Of a stretch of 10,804 bases of DNA, positions 1 to 6,737 are shown piece by piece (within the stretch, counting starts at the first letter, position 1; every line of letters starts with the position of its first letter). The notes beneath the pieces are model-generated. The model saw nothing but the letters and a program-made list of their open reading frames with translations, searched no databases and was not told the origin of the DNA. This DNA comes from Maricaulis sp042095695. Lineage in GTDB: Bacteria; Pseudomonadota; Alphaproteobacteria; Caulobacterales; Maricaulaceae. Location: the NCBI GenBank assembly GCA_042095695.1, contig JBELMP010000082.1:1-10804 (forward strand), given 5' to 3'. The translations under genes were made by a program, and so were the position numbers.

Positions 1-142
1 TAATATGATCCGCGCCACTTTCGACGCGCTGAAGCGCCAGAGCTCTCCGCGCTCTGTTGCTGCCAAGCGTGGTCTGAAGGTCGGTGATCTGGTGAACCGC
101 CGCAGCGATGGCGCGTCTGCACCGGAAGCGATTGAATCTTAA
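1..142 (+). CDS. rpsE: 30S ribosomal protein S5, 3' end only
   Basis: The frame is open from the first base (first full codon at 2) and reads NMIRATFDALKR, then KRGLKVGDLV, ending in SAPEAIES and TAA at 140-142. This matches the C-terminal part of S5, where the NMIRAT(F/M)xAL segment is conserved. S5 belongs to the small subunit and helps decoding accuracy. The N-terminal RNA-binding part lies outside the window. The next gene, rpmD, starts 11 bases downstream, which is the normal spc-operon order rpsE-rpmD-rplO-secY. The call rests on the 46 codons seen plus this neighbourhood. Confidence 0.93.
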   Translation, partial: NMIRATFDALKRQSSPRSVAAKRGLKVGDLVNRRSDGASAPEAIES

Positions 143-153
143 GGACGACGACA

Positions 154-339
154 ATGGCGACGAAAACCATCAAAGTGCGTCAGACGGGTAGCCCCATCCG
201 CCGCCCGGAAGATCAGCGTGCGACGCTTATCGGCCTTGGTCTGAACAAGATCGGTCGTGAGCGCGTCTTGGAAGACACCCCGGCAGTCCGCGGCATGATC
301 CGCAAGGTCGGCCATTTGGTGGAAGTTATCGAAGAGTAG
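154..339 (+). CDS. rpmD: 50S ribosomal protein L30
   Basis: This 61-residue protein starts MATKTIKVRQTGSPIRR and contains the L30 pattern of a basic strand followed by LGLNKIGRERVLEDTPAVRGMI. Its length is typical of bacterial L30. L30 is a small structural protein of the large subunit. The ATG at 154 is preceded by AAGGA at 141-145, at a good distance for a Shine-Dalgarno site; this site begins within the rpsE stop codon, so the two genes are probably translationally linked. The gene ends in TAG at 337-339. It sits between rpsE and rplO as expected. Confidence 0.97.
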   Translation: MATKTIKVRQTGSPIRRPEDQRATLIGLGLNKIGRERVLEDTPAVRGMIRKVGHLVEVIEE

Positions 340-340
340 G

Positions 341-377
341 TCCCCTCAGGGGAAACCGCTCGTTCGAATGGAGAACG
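341..377 (+). other. Two small hairpins in the rpmD-rplO junction
   Basis: TCCCC at 341-345 can pair with GGGGA at 349-353 around a TCA loop, just after the rpmD stop. CGTTC at 361-365 can pair with GAACG at 373-377, which places most of the rplO ribosome binding site (GGAG, 370-373) in the loop. There is no T tract, so this is not a terminator. A role in mRNA processing or in presenting the rplO start is inference only. Confidence 0.35.
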
Positions 378-379
378 AT

Positions 380-853
380 ATGCGTCTCAATGAATTGCGC
401 GATAATGCAGGTGCCGCCAAGCTGCGCACCCGCGTTGGCCGGGGTATTGGTTCCGGCAAAGGCAAAACCGGTGGTCGCGGCGTAAAGGGTCAGAAATCCC
501 GTTCCGGCGTTGCCATCAAGGGTTTTGAGGGCGGTCAGATGCCGCTTCACATGCGCCTGCCGAAGCGCGGCTTCAACAAGCCGAACCGCAAGGCCTGGGC
601 CGAAATCAATCTGGGTCGTCTGCAAAAGGCGATTGATGAGGGCAGGCTCGATGCAAAAGCCGCAATCGATGCGGCGGCTCTGATCAATGCGGGCCTGGTC
701 CGCCGTGAACTCGATGGCATTCGCCTCCTTGCGAAAGGCGAGCTGAAGGCCAAAGTAGAGATCACGGTCGCCGGCGCGTCCAAGGCCGCTGTGGCGGCTG
801 TCGAGAAGGCTGGCGGTAAAGTGAATCTGCCTGCCGCTGACGACGCGGCGTAA
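380..853 (+). CDS. rplO: 50S ribosomal protein L15
   Basis: The protein has 157 residues from the ATG at 380. It starts MRLNELRDNAGA, has the glycine-rich basic N-terminal region with GRGVKGQKSRSG, then EGGQMPLHMRLPKRGF, and the usual alpha/beta C-terminal half ending near GGKVNLPAADDAA. L15 binds 23S rRNA and joins late in 50S assembly. An in-frame ATG at 368 would add MEND. I prefer 380 because homologues begin M(K/R)LNELRDN and because GGAGA at 370-374 sits 5 bases before it, while nothing comparable precedes 368. It stops at TAA 851-853. The gene lies between rpmD and secY as in the spc operon. Confidence 0.96.
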   Translation: MRLNELRDNAGAAKLRTRVGRGIGSGKGKTGGRGVKGQKSRSGVAIKGFEGGQMPLHMRLPKRGFNKPNRKAWAEINLGRLQKAIDEGRLDAKAAIDAAALINAGLVRRELDGIRLLAKGELKAKVEITVAGASKAAVAAVEKAGGKVNLPAADDAA

Positions 854-888
854 ACAGCGCTCCGCGCGGACGGCTTGAGGACGAATCT

Positions 889-2223
889 ATGGCTTCAGCT
901 GCTGAACAGCTTGCTGCAAATATGAATTTCAGCTCCTTCGCGAAGGCGAAGGAGCTCCAGCAGCGTATCCTGTTCACCATTGGTATTTTGATCCTGTATC
1001 GGGTCGGGACCTATGTTCCGATCCCGGGGATTGATCTGGTCAATTATGCGGCCATGTTCGAACAACAATCCCAGGGTATTCTGGGCATGTTCAACATGCT
1101 TGGCGGCGGCGCCGTCGAACGAAGCGCTATTTTCGCCCTCAATGTCATGCCTTATATCTCCGCCTCGATCATCATGCAGATGATGTCGGCGACCATTCCT
1201 TCGCTGGAAAAGCTGAAGAAGGAAGGCGGTGAGGCCGGACGCAAGCAAATCAACCAGTATACGCGTTACCTGACCGTACTTCTGGCTGCCGCCCAGGCGC
1301 TGGCTATTGCGGTGGGAATGAATACGCCATCGGCCGAAGGGGCGACCCTGGCACTTGATCCTGGCCTGTTCTTTATCGTCTCGACCGTGACGACACTGGT
1401 CGGCGGTACCATGCTTTTGCTGTGGCTGGGCGAGCAGATTACCGCACGCGGCATCGGCAATGGCGTGTCGCTGATCATCTTCACCGGCATTATCGCGGCT
1501 GTGCCCAGCGTGATTGGTGGCGCCCTCGCAGCAAGTGCAGCGGGAAGCCTGCCGGGTACGGAATTCTTCTTCTATGTGGCTCTGTTCGTGTTCGGCTTGA
1601 CCCTGGTGGTTTTCATCGAGCGCTCCCAGCGCCGGTTGCTGGTTCAGTATCCCAAGCGCCAGCAGGGTAATCGCATGGTGGGTGGCGAAAGCTCCTTCTT
1701 GCCGTTGAAGCTGAATACTGCAGGCGTGATCCCGCCGATCTTTGCGTCCTCCATCCTGTTCATGCCGCAGACCGTGGCGAGCTTTAACGCGCAGACTGCG
1801 GCAGGACCGCTGGCAACGGCGATCGCCTTCCTGCAGCCGGGGTCCTTCACCTTCCTGGTCGTCTATGCGTCGATGATCATCTTCTTCTGCTTCTTCTACA
1901 CGTCGATCGTGTTCAATCCGGAAGATACCGCTGACAATCTGCGCAAATATGGTGGCTTCCTGCCGGGCATCCGGCCGGGCAAGCGTACCGCCGAATATCT
2001 TGACTATGTCCTCTCCCGCCTGACCGTGGTCGGAGCGCTTTACCTGACGCTGATCTGCGTGGTCCCGATGACCATCTCGCCGAACACGCTTCTGGGCGGC
2101 ACTTCCATCCTGATTATCGTGTCGGTGACGATGGATACGATCTCGCAAGTGCAATCGCATCTCTTGGCGCACCAGTATGAGGGGCTGATCAAGAAATCGA
2201 AGCTGCGGGGGCGCAAGCGATGA
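889..2223 (+). CDS. secY: SecY, channel subunit of the Sec protein translocase
   Basis: SecY forms the protein-conducting pore in the inner membrane with SecE and SecG. This 444-residue protein has the normal SecY length and a ten-helix hydrophobic profile. Recognisable parts are the first helix leading to RVGTYVPIPGID (about 38-49), the plug and second helix region ending NVMPYISASIIMQ (85-97), GEQITARGIGNGVSLIIF (181-198), the cytoplasmic loop ERSQRRLLVQYPKR (244-257), and the loop FNPEDTADNLRKYGGFLPGIRPG (342-364), which carries the conserved arginine used in SecA/ribosome contact. The basic C-terminus ends LRGRKR. GAGGA at 877-881 precedes the ATG at 889. The stop at 2221-2223 overlaps the adk start as ATGA, so the two are translationally coupled. 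Confidence 0.98.
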   Translation: MASAAEQLAANMNFSSFAKAKELQQRILFTIGILILYRVGTYVPIPGIDLVNYAAMFEQQSQGILGMFNMLGGGAVERSAIFALNVMPYISASIIMQMMSATIPSLEKLKKEGGEAGRKQINQYTRYLTVLLAAAQALAIAVGMNTPSAEGATLALDPGLFFIVSTVTTLVGGTMLLLWLGEQITARGIGNGVSLIIFTGIIAAVPSVIGGALAASAAGSLPGTEFFFYVALFVFGLTLVVFIERSQRRLLVQYPKRQQGNRMVGGESSFLPLKLNTAGVIPPIFASSILFMPQTVASFNAQTAAGPLATAIAFLQPGSFTFLVVYASMIIFFCFFYTSIVFNPEDTADNLRKYGGFLPGIRPGKRTAEYLDYVLSRLTVVGALYLTLICVVPMTISPNTLLGGTSILIIVSVTMDTISQVQSHLLAHQYEGLIKKSKLRGRKR

Positions 2224-2786
2224 ATATTATTCTTTTCGGACCGCCGGGCAGTGGCAAGGGCACGCAGGCCAAGACGCTGGTCTCCGAGCGCAGCTGGGTA
2301 CAGCTGTCGACCGGTGACATGCTGCGTGCGGCCAAGGCTGCCGGCAGCGAGCTGGGTAAGCGCGTTGCCGCAATCATTGATTCCGGTGAGCTGGTCTCAG
2401 ACGAGATTGTAATTGAATTGATCCGCGAGCGCCTGCCCGAGGCAGAAGCTGCTGGCGGCGCTATTTTTGACGGTTTCCCGCGTACCGTCGCCCAGGCTGA
2501 AGCCCTGGATAAATTGCTGGCCGAGCGTTCCAGCGCTGTCGATACAGTGGTCGAGCTCAAAGTCGTTGACGAAGAAATCGTTGAGCGTCTGGTCAAGCGG
2601 GCAGAGCAGGAAGGACGTTCGGATGACACTGAAGAAGTCATCCGAAATCGTCTGAAGGTCTATTACGATCAGACCGCTCCCTTGATCCCTTTCTTTGCCG
2701 ATCAGGGCAAACTCAAAGAGGTCAATGGAATGGGCTCGATGGAAGAAGTGGCAGCGGCAATAGCAGCTGCTTTGGACGAGAAGTGA
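2220..2786 (+). CDS. adk: Adenylate kinase (short-LID type)
   Basis: Adenylate kinase catalyses ATP + AMP to 2 ADP in the cytoplasm. The 188-residue protein begins MNIILFGPPGSGKGTQ with the P-loop at 7-15. TGDMLR (31-36) and DGFPRT (84-89) belong to the AMP- and nucleotide-binding core. The LID segment is short: RAEQEGRSDDTEEVIRNRL follows the VERLVKR helix directly, without the roughly 30-residue insertion or the zinc cysteines found in E. coli- or Bacillus-type enzymes. This short form is usual in alphaproteobacteria. The ATG at 2220-2222 overlaps the secY stop (ATGA), so translation probably depends on secY. A 144-base gap follows before rpsM. Confidence 0.97.
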   Translation: MNIILFGPPGSGKGTQAKTLVSERSWVQLSTGDMLRAAKAAGSELGKRVAAIIDSGELVSDEIVIELIRERLPEAEAAGGAIFDGFPRTVAQAEALDKLLAERSSAVDTVVELKVVDEEIVERLVKRAEQEGRSDDTEEVIRNRLKVYYDQTAPLIPFFADQGKLKEVNGMGSMEEVAAAIAAALDEK

Positions 2787-2807
2787 ATAAAGCGTGTTGT
2801 ACCCCCA

Positions 2808-2837
2808 TTGACGGGAGCGCAACACAGACTGTAGATA
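2808..2837 (+). promoter_or_regulatory. Possible promoter upstream of rpsM
   Basis: TTGACG at 2808-2813 matches the -35 box of the main sigma factor at five of six positions. At a 17-18 base spacing lies GTAGAT/TAGATA (2831-2837), a weak -10 match. The site lies in the 144-base gap between adk and rpsM, where an internal promoter for the rpsM-rpsK-rpoA-rplQ segment would make sense. It is flanked by the inverted repeat GTGTTG (2794-2799) and CAACAC (2820-2825). The -35 box is good and the -10 box poor, so the call is tentative. Confidence 0.4.
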
Positions 2838-2838
2838 G

Positions 2839-2886
2839 CGCCCTTCGCAAAAGCGGGCGAGCTCAAACGGCTTCCGAGAGGAGGCC
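2839..2886 (+). other. Two-hairpin leader of rpsM with a GAGA tetraloop
   Basis: CGCCC (2839-2843) can pair with GGGCG (2855-2859). Just downstream, GGCTTCC (2869-2875) pairs with GGAGGCC (2880-2886), a seven-pair stem including one G-U pair, closed by GAGA (2876-2879), a GNRA-type loop. Neither is followed by a T run, so they are not terminators. They lie 44 or more bases before the GTG start of rpsM, inside the likely 5' leader. E. coli has an S4-binding pseudoknot in its rpsM leader; this structure does not resemble it by eye, and rpsD is absent from this cluster. A regulatory role is inference. Confidence 0.4.
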
Positions 2887-2930
2887 CGATGGTTCGTCCC
2901 TGAGTGGCGTTCTGAATTAGGAGATGGATC

Positions 2931-3299
2931 GTGGCCCGTATCGCCGGCGTCAACATTCCGACGAATAAGCGCGTACATATCGCGCTTCGCTATATCCACG
3001 GTATTGGCCCCGCCAAGGCGATGGAGATCTGTGAGCAGGTTTCAATCACCCAGGAGCGCCGTGTCAGTGATCTGACGGATGCAGAAATTCTGCAAATCCG
3101 CGAAGTGATCGACCGCGACCATATGGTTGAGGGTGATCTGCGTCGCGAGGTGGCCGTCAACATCAAACGTCTTATGGACCTCGGCAATTATCGTGGCTTG
3201 CGACATCGTCGCGGCCTGCCGGTTCGCGGTCAGCGCACGCACACCAATGCGCGCACCCGCAAAGGTCCTGCCAAGCCGATTGCCGGCAAGAAGAAGTAG
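2931..3299 (+). CDS. rpsM: 30S ribosomal protein S13
   Basis: S13 sits in the head of the small subunit and touches the P-site tRNA and the 50S subunit. The 122-residue protein shows the family pattern MARIAGVNIP, then ALRYIHGIGPAKA, and a basic tail with YRGLRHRRGLPVRGQ and NARTRKG, ending in GKKK. The start is GTG at 2931, supported by AGGAG at 2919-2923, seven bases upstream. The nearby ATG at 2924 is out of frame. It stops at TAG 3297-3299, and rpsK follows after 10 bases. The gap upstream, with a possible promoter and hairpins, suggests this gene heads its own transcript as well as receiving readthrough from adk. Confidence 0.97.
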   Translation: MARIAGVNIPTNKRVHIALRYIHGIGPAKAMEICEQVSITQERRVSDLTDAEILQIREVIDRDHMVEGDLRREVAVNIKRLMDLGNYRGLRHRRGLPVRGQRTHTNARTRKGPAKPIAGKKK

Positions 3300-3309
3300 G
3301 GCCTGAACT

Positions 3310-3699
3310 ATGGCTAAGGAACAAAGCCGCGTTAAACGCCGCGAGCGTAAGAACATCACTTCGGGCGTTGCCCATGTGAATGCGAGCTTCAACAACACCA
3401 TGGTGACCATCACCGATGCGCAGGGGAATGCAATCTCCTGGTCGTCTGCCGGTCACATGGGTTTCAAGGGGTCGCGCAAGTCCACGCCTTTCGCAGCGCA
3501 AATGGCAGCGGAAGATGCGGGCAAGAAAGCCCTCGAGCACGGCATGAAGACCCTCGAGGTCAAGGTGTCCGGACCGGGTTCAGGCCGTGAATCAGCGCTA
3601 CGCGCGCTGCAATCGGTTGGCTTCACCATTACCACTATCCAGGACGTGACGCCGATTCCACACAATGGTTGCCGTCCGCCGAAGCGCCGTCGCGTATAA
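3310..3699 (+). CDS. rpsK: 30S ribosomal protein S11
   Basis: S11 forms part of the platform of the small subunit around the mRNA exit. The 129-residue protein carries the family hallmarks: GVAHVNASFNNTMVTITDAQGN, SAGHMGFKGSRKSTPFAAQ, VSGPGSGRESALRAL, and the C-terminal DVTPIPHNGCRPPKRRRV. Length and ends match the family. The ATG at 3310 follows rpsM by 10 bases; the upstream AGGGC is a weak ribosome binding site, so translation may rely on coupling to rpsM. It stops at TAA 3697-3699. A 75-base gap with a hairpin separates it from rpoA, with no rpsD between them, as is usual in alphaproteobacteria. Confidence 0.97.
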   Translation: MAKEQSRVKRRERKNITSGVAHVNASFNNTMVTITDAQGNAISWSSAGHMGFKGSRKSTPFAAQMAAEDAGKKALEHGMKTLEVKVSGPGSGRESALRALQSVGFTITTIQDVTPIPHNGCRPPKRRRV

Positions 3700-3731
3700 G
3701 ACGTCGCCGAGGTTTTCGCCTGTATGTACGC

Positions 3732-3753
3732 GCCGGCGGTCCTCCCGCCTGGC
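3732..3753 (+). other. GC-rich hairpin just upstream of rpoA
   Basis: GCCGGCGG (3732-3739) pairs with CCGCC (3745-3749) and GGC (3751-3753), with a single bulged T at 3750 and a TCCTC loop. This makes eight base pairs. It ends 4 bases before the likely rpoA ribosome binding site (GAAGGGG, 3758-3764). No T run follows, so it does not look like a terminator. It could be an mRNA processing or stability element setting alpha subunit output apart from the ribosomal proteins; that is inference. Confidence 0.4.
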
Positions 3754-3774
3754 TGATGAAGGGGCAGTAAGAAC

Positions 3775-4794
3775 GTGATCGAAAAGAACTGGCAAGAACT
3801 CATTCGTCCGATGAAGCCGGAAATCGAACCGGGTCATGACCCGGAACGTCACGCAAAGATCGTTGCGGAGCCGCTTGAGCGCGGTTTCGGCATGACGCTT
3901 GGCAATGCACTTCGTCGGGTGCTGCTGTCCTCTCTGCAGGGCGCGGCCATCACCAATGTCCATATTGATGGCGTGGTGCACGAGTTCTCCTCGATCGACG
4001 GCGTTCGTGAAGATGTCACCGACATCGTCCTGAACATCAAGCAGATCGCCCTGCGTATGCATGGTGAAGGCCCCAAGCGCGTCGTCCTGAAAAAGGCCGG
4101 CCCGGGTGTCGTCACTGCGGGTGATATCGAAGAGACCGCCGATGTCGAGATCGTCAACAAGGACCACATCCTGTGCACGCTGGACGAAGGCGCTGAAATC
4201 CGCATGGAGTTCACCGTCAACACCGGCAAGGGCTATGTCCCGTCCGATCGTAATCGTCCGGAAGATGCGCCGATTGGTCTGATTGGCGTTGATGCGCTCT
4301 ACAGCCCGGTCAAGCGCGTGTCCTACAAGGTCGAGAATACGCGTGAAGGTCAGGTTCTCGACTATGACAAACTCGCCCTGGAAGTTGAAACTGACGGGAC
4401 TGTGACGCCGGAAGACGCTGTAGCCTTTGCTGCGCGCATCCTGCAGGACCAGTTCCAGATCTTCATCAACTTTGAAGAGGCTGTTGAGGCGCGTCCGGCT
4501 GAAGATGACAAGCCGGAGCTCGACTTTAACCCGGCGCTGCTGCGCAAGGTTGATGAACTGGAATTGTCGGTCCGCTCGGCGAATTGCCTGAAGAACGACA
4601 ATATCGTGTATATTGGTGACCTGATCCAGAAGTCCGAGGCGGAAATGCTCCGCACCCCGAACTTCGGGCGCAAGTCACTCAATGAGATCAAGGAAGTTCT
4701 TGCGCAGATGGGTCTGCATCTGGGCATGGAAGCGCCGAACTGGCCGCCGGAGAATATCGAAGATCTCGCCAAACGTTTTGAGGATCACGTCTAG
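3775..4794 (+). CDS. rpoA: DNA-directed RNA polymerase subunit alpha
   Basis: The alpha subunit dimerises to scaffold beta and beta', and its C-terminal domain contacts UP-element DNA and activators. The 339-residue protein starts MIEKNWQELIRP and has the N-terminal dimerisation domain with AEPLERGFGMTLGNALRRVLLSS (31-53) and DRNRPEDAPIGLIGVDALYSPV. After an acidic linker (about 238-250) comes the C-terminal domain with ELSVRSANCLK (263-273), YIGDL, and TPNFGRKSLNEIKEVL (294-309). R267 aligns with the E. coli DNA-contact arginine 265. The start is GTG at 3775, with GAAGGGG at 3758-3764 upstream. It stops at TAG 4792-4794. Length is normal and no key residue is missing. Confidence 0.98.
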   Translation: MIEKNWQELIRPMKPEIEPGHDPERHAKIVAEPLERGFGMTLGNALRRVLLSSLQGAAITNVHIDGVVHEFSSIDGVREDVTDIVLNIKQIALRMHGEGPKRVVLKKAGPGVVTAGDIEETADVEIVNKDHILCTLDEGAEIRMEFTVNTGKGYVPSDRNRPEDAPIGLIGVDALYSPVKRVSYKVENTREGQVLDYDKLALEVETDGTVTPEDAVAFAARILQDQFQIFINFEEAVEARPAEDDKPELDFNPALLRKVDELELSVRSANCLKNDNIVYIGDLIQKSEAEMLRTPNFGRKSLNEIKEVLAQMGLHLGMEAPNWPPENIEDLAKRFEDHV

Positions 4795-4795
4795 G

Positions 4796-4815
4796 CAGCC
4801 GCCGGGAGGCGCCTG
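4796..4815 (+). other. Small hairpin between rpoA and rplQ
   Basis: CGCC (4800-4803) pairs with GGCG (4808-4811) around a GGGA loop. CAG (4796-4798) pairs with CTG (4813-4815) beyond a C/C mismatch. It starts two bases after the rpoA stop and ends 10 bases before the rplQ ribosome binding site. There is no T run. It may be a processing or stability element, but short GC-rich hairpins also arise by chance in such sequence. Confidence 0.25.
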
Positions 4816-4840
4816 AACCGGACCTGAGGAGATTATAGCC

Positions 4841-5263
4841 ATGCGTCACGGCATCGCACATCGCAAGCTTAACCGCACGACCACACACCGTAAGGCCATG
4901 CTGGCCAATATGGCGGCGTCACTGATCGAGCACGAGCAAATCGTCACCACCCTGCCCAAGGCCAAAGAGCTGGCGCCTTTCATGGACAAGCTCATCACCC
5001 TTGCGAAGCGCGGCGACCTGCACGGCCGCCGTCTGGCCCAGTCCCGTGTTCGTAACGAGATCCAGGTCAAGAAGCTGTTCGACGTTCTGGGTGGTCGTTA
5101 TTCAGAGCGCGATGGGGGCTATACCCGAGTGCTCAAAGCCGGTTTCCGCCATGGCGATAATGCGCCGATGGCCGTGATCGAGCTGGTTGACCGTGATCCT
5201 TCAGCCAAGGGTGCCGCCGATCGTGCGCGCCTCGAGGCCGAAGACGGGATGAATGACGAGTAA
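4841..5263 (+). CDS. rplQ: 50S ribosomal protein L17
   Basis: L17 lies near the peptide exit tunnel of the large subunit. The 140-residue protein has the L17 signature near its start: MRHGIAHRKLNRTTTHRKAM, then MAASLIEHEQIVTTLPKAKEL, and later LFDVLGGRYSERDGGYTRVLKAG with APMAVIELVDRD. The C-terminal tail is acidic (RLEAEDGMNDE), extending beyond the E. coli length as is common in alphaproteobacteria. GAGGAG at 4826-4831 gives a clear ribosome binding site nine bases before the ATG at 4841. It stops at TAA 5261-5263 and is followed 27 bases later by an intrinsic terminator, marking the end of the ribosomal cluster. Confidence 0.97.
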   Translation: MRHGIAHRKLNRTTTHRKAMLANMAASLIEHEQIVTTLPKAKELAPFMDKLITLAKRGDLHGRRLAQSRVRNEIQVKKLFDVLGGRYSERDGGYTRVLKAGFRHGDNAPMAVIELVDRDPSAKGAADRARLEAEDGMNDE

Positions 5264-5290
5264 GATATTCGTCATCACAGGTTCAGGAAG

Positions 5291-5322
5291 AGGCGGCTTA
5301 GCTTTTGCGAGCCGCCTTTTTC
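5291..5322 (+). terminator. Intrinsic terminator after rplQ
   Basis: AGGCGGCT (5291-5298) pairs perfectly with AGCCGCCT (5310-5317) around an 11-base loop, and the stem runs into six Ts (5317-5322). It lies 27 bases after the rplQ stop and closes the spc-alpha ribosomal cluster. The protease gene begins only 20-30 bases further on, so part of its expression may come from readthrough. Confidence 0.92.
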
Positions 5323-5351
5323 ATGTCCCGAATTATGCCTATATGGATTTC

Positions 5352-6737
5352 ATGATCAGACTTATCGCGCTTTCCCTGACCCTGTTCGCTGCGCCGGCCC
5401 TGGCGCAGGACGTCCCCTTTGCCGGCGCCGGTGCGGACGACCGCATTATTCCCGATAGCCGGGCGCAGGTGCAGCTCTCCTTCGCGCCGGTTGTGCGCGA
5501 GGCGGCGCCCGCCGTCGTCAATGTCTACACAACGCGCCTGGTGCGCCAGCGAGTCTCCTTCTTTTCCAATCGCACGCGGGAGCGGGAGCAGAATTCCCTC
5601 GGCTCCGGTGTGATTGTCGATCCCTCCGGCGTGATCGTGACCAATTATCACGTGGTTCAGGGGGCGAGTGAATTACAGATCGTGCTTGCTGACCGGCGTG
5701 AGTTCCAGGCGGAAATCTTGCTGACCGATGAAGCGACCGATCTCGCGGTTCTCAAGGTGGAGACAGATGAACCGCTTCCGGTCCTGCCCTATGATACATC
5801 CGGCGGTTCGGAGGTCGGGGATCTGGTCCTCGCCATCGGCAATCCCTTCGGAGTTGGTCAGACCGTCACCAGCGGCATTGTTTCCGCGCTCGCCAGGACC
5901 GATGTTGGCGGTAGCGACTTCGCCTCCTTCATTCAAACCGATGCGGCCATCAATCCGGGTAATTCCGGCGGTGCGCTGGTCGATATGGATGGCGAGCTGA
6001 TCGGCGTGAACACGATGATTTTCTCGCGGTCTGGCGGGTCCAACGGGATTGGCTTTGCGATTCCCGTAGACATGGTGCGCCGCGTTGTCGACAGTGCCCT
6101 GACAGAGGGTGAGCTGATCCGCCCCTGGCTGGGTGCGCGCCTGCAACCTGTTACCAGCGATCTGGCCGGCGCTTTCGGTCTAGATCGTCCGCGCGGCGCG
6201 CTGGTCGATGAAATCTATCCCGATGCGGCGGCGGATGATGCCGGGCTACGGCAGGGTGATATCGTCCTCGCCGTGGATGGTCATGCGGTGAATAATGATA
6301 GCGGCGCGCTCTTCCGCCTTGCGACGCACGCGGCGGGCGATGATGCCACCTTCACCATCCTTCGCGAGGGCCGGGAGGTTGACCTTCAAGTACCGGTCCT
6401 GCCCGCACCGGGGTCAGCTGAACCGCAACCCTTTGAGCCCACCGGAGCCAATCCCTTCCAGGGGCTGGCCATGGTCGAGCTCAATCCCACCTTCAACCAG
6501 GCCTATGGTATTGACCCCTTTGCCGATGGGCTGATCGTCACCAATGTCCAGCGTCGCTCCATTGCAGCGGGCTATGGCTTTAGGCCGGGCGACCGGCTGA
6601 CCGAGATTCAGGGGCAGCGGGTCCGAGATCTCAACGGCTTCGAGGCGGTTTTGCGCGATTTTGATGGTGCAGCAGACTGGCCTGTGGCGATCGAACGTCG
6701 GGGCCGGCGCCAGGAGGCCGAAATCCAGCTTTACTAG
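5352..6737 (+). CDS. Secreted HtrA/Do-type serine protease with two PDZ domains
   Basis: This is a periplasmic quality-control protease of the Deg/HtrA family, which degrades or refolds misfolded envelope proteins. From the ATG at 5352 (461 residues) it begins with a signal peptide MIRLIALSLTLFAAPALA, with cleavage likely at ALA|QD. The trypsin-like domain has the triad His100 (TNYHVV), Asp130 (TDLAVL) and Ser205 (GNSGGAL). PDZ1 starts near IRPWLGARL (256-264) and PDZ2 near GLIVTNV (about 393-399). The LA-loop region (FFSNRTREREQNSLGSG) is short, as in DegQ-like members rather than E. coli DegP. An ATG at 5343 is an equally possible start. One at 5253 would bury the signal peptide and span the terminator, so I reject it. 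Neither plausible start has a good ribosome binding site. I leave the symbol blank because degP and degQ cannot be told apart here. Confidence 0.92.
   Translation: MIRLIALSLTLFAAPALAQDVPFAGAGADDRIIPDSRAQVQLSFAPVVREAAPAVVNVYTTRLVRQRVSFFSNRTREREQNSLGSGVIVDPSGVIVTNYHVVQGASELQIVLADRREFQAEILLTDEATDLAVLKVETDEPLPVLPYDTSGGSEVGDLVLAIGNPFGVGQTVTSGIVSALARTDVGGSDFASFIQTDAAINPGNSGGALVDMDGELIGVNTMIFSRSGGSNGIGFAIPVDMVRRVVDSALTEGELIRPWLGARLQPVTSDLAGAFGLDRPRGALVDEIYPDAAADDAGLRQGDIVLAVDGHAVNNDSGALFRLATHAAGDDATFTILREGREVDLQVPVLPAPGSAEPQPFEPTGANPFQGLAMVELNPTFNQAYGIDPFADGLIVTNVQRRSIAAGYGFRPGDRLTEIQGQRVRDLNGFEAVLRDFDGAADWPVAIERRGRRQEAEIQLY

Noticed and set aside
861..870. TCCGCGCGGA palindrome between rplO and secY
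   Set aside because: With no loop it cannot form a useful RNA hairpin, and a ten-base GC palindrome is expected by chance in this composition.
895..2172. Long minus-strand open frame (425 codons) opposite secY
   Set aside because: It lies entirely within secY, its product is rich in His, Arg, Asp and Gln with no recognisable domain, and it is the usual antisense shadow of a GC-rich gene.
5253..5351. Upstream ATG 5253 as the protease start, overlapping rplQ
   Set aside because: It would place about 30 residues before a clear signal peptide and translate through the rplQ terminator hairpin.
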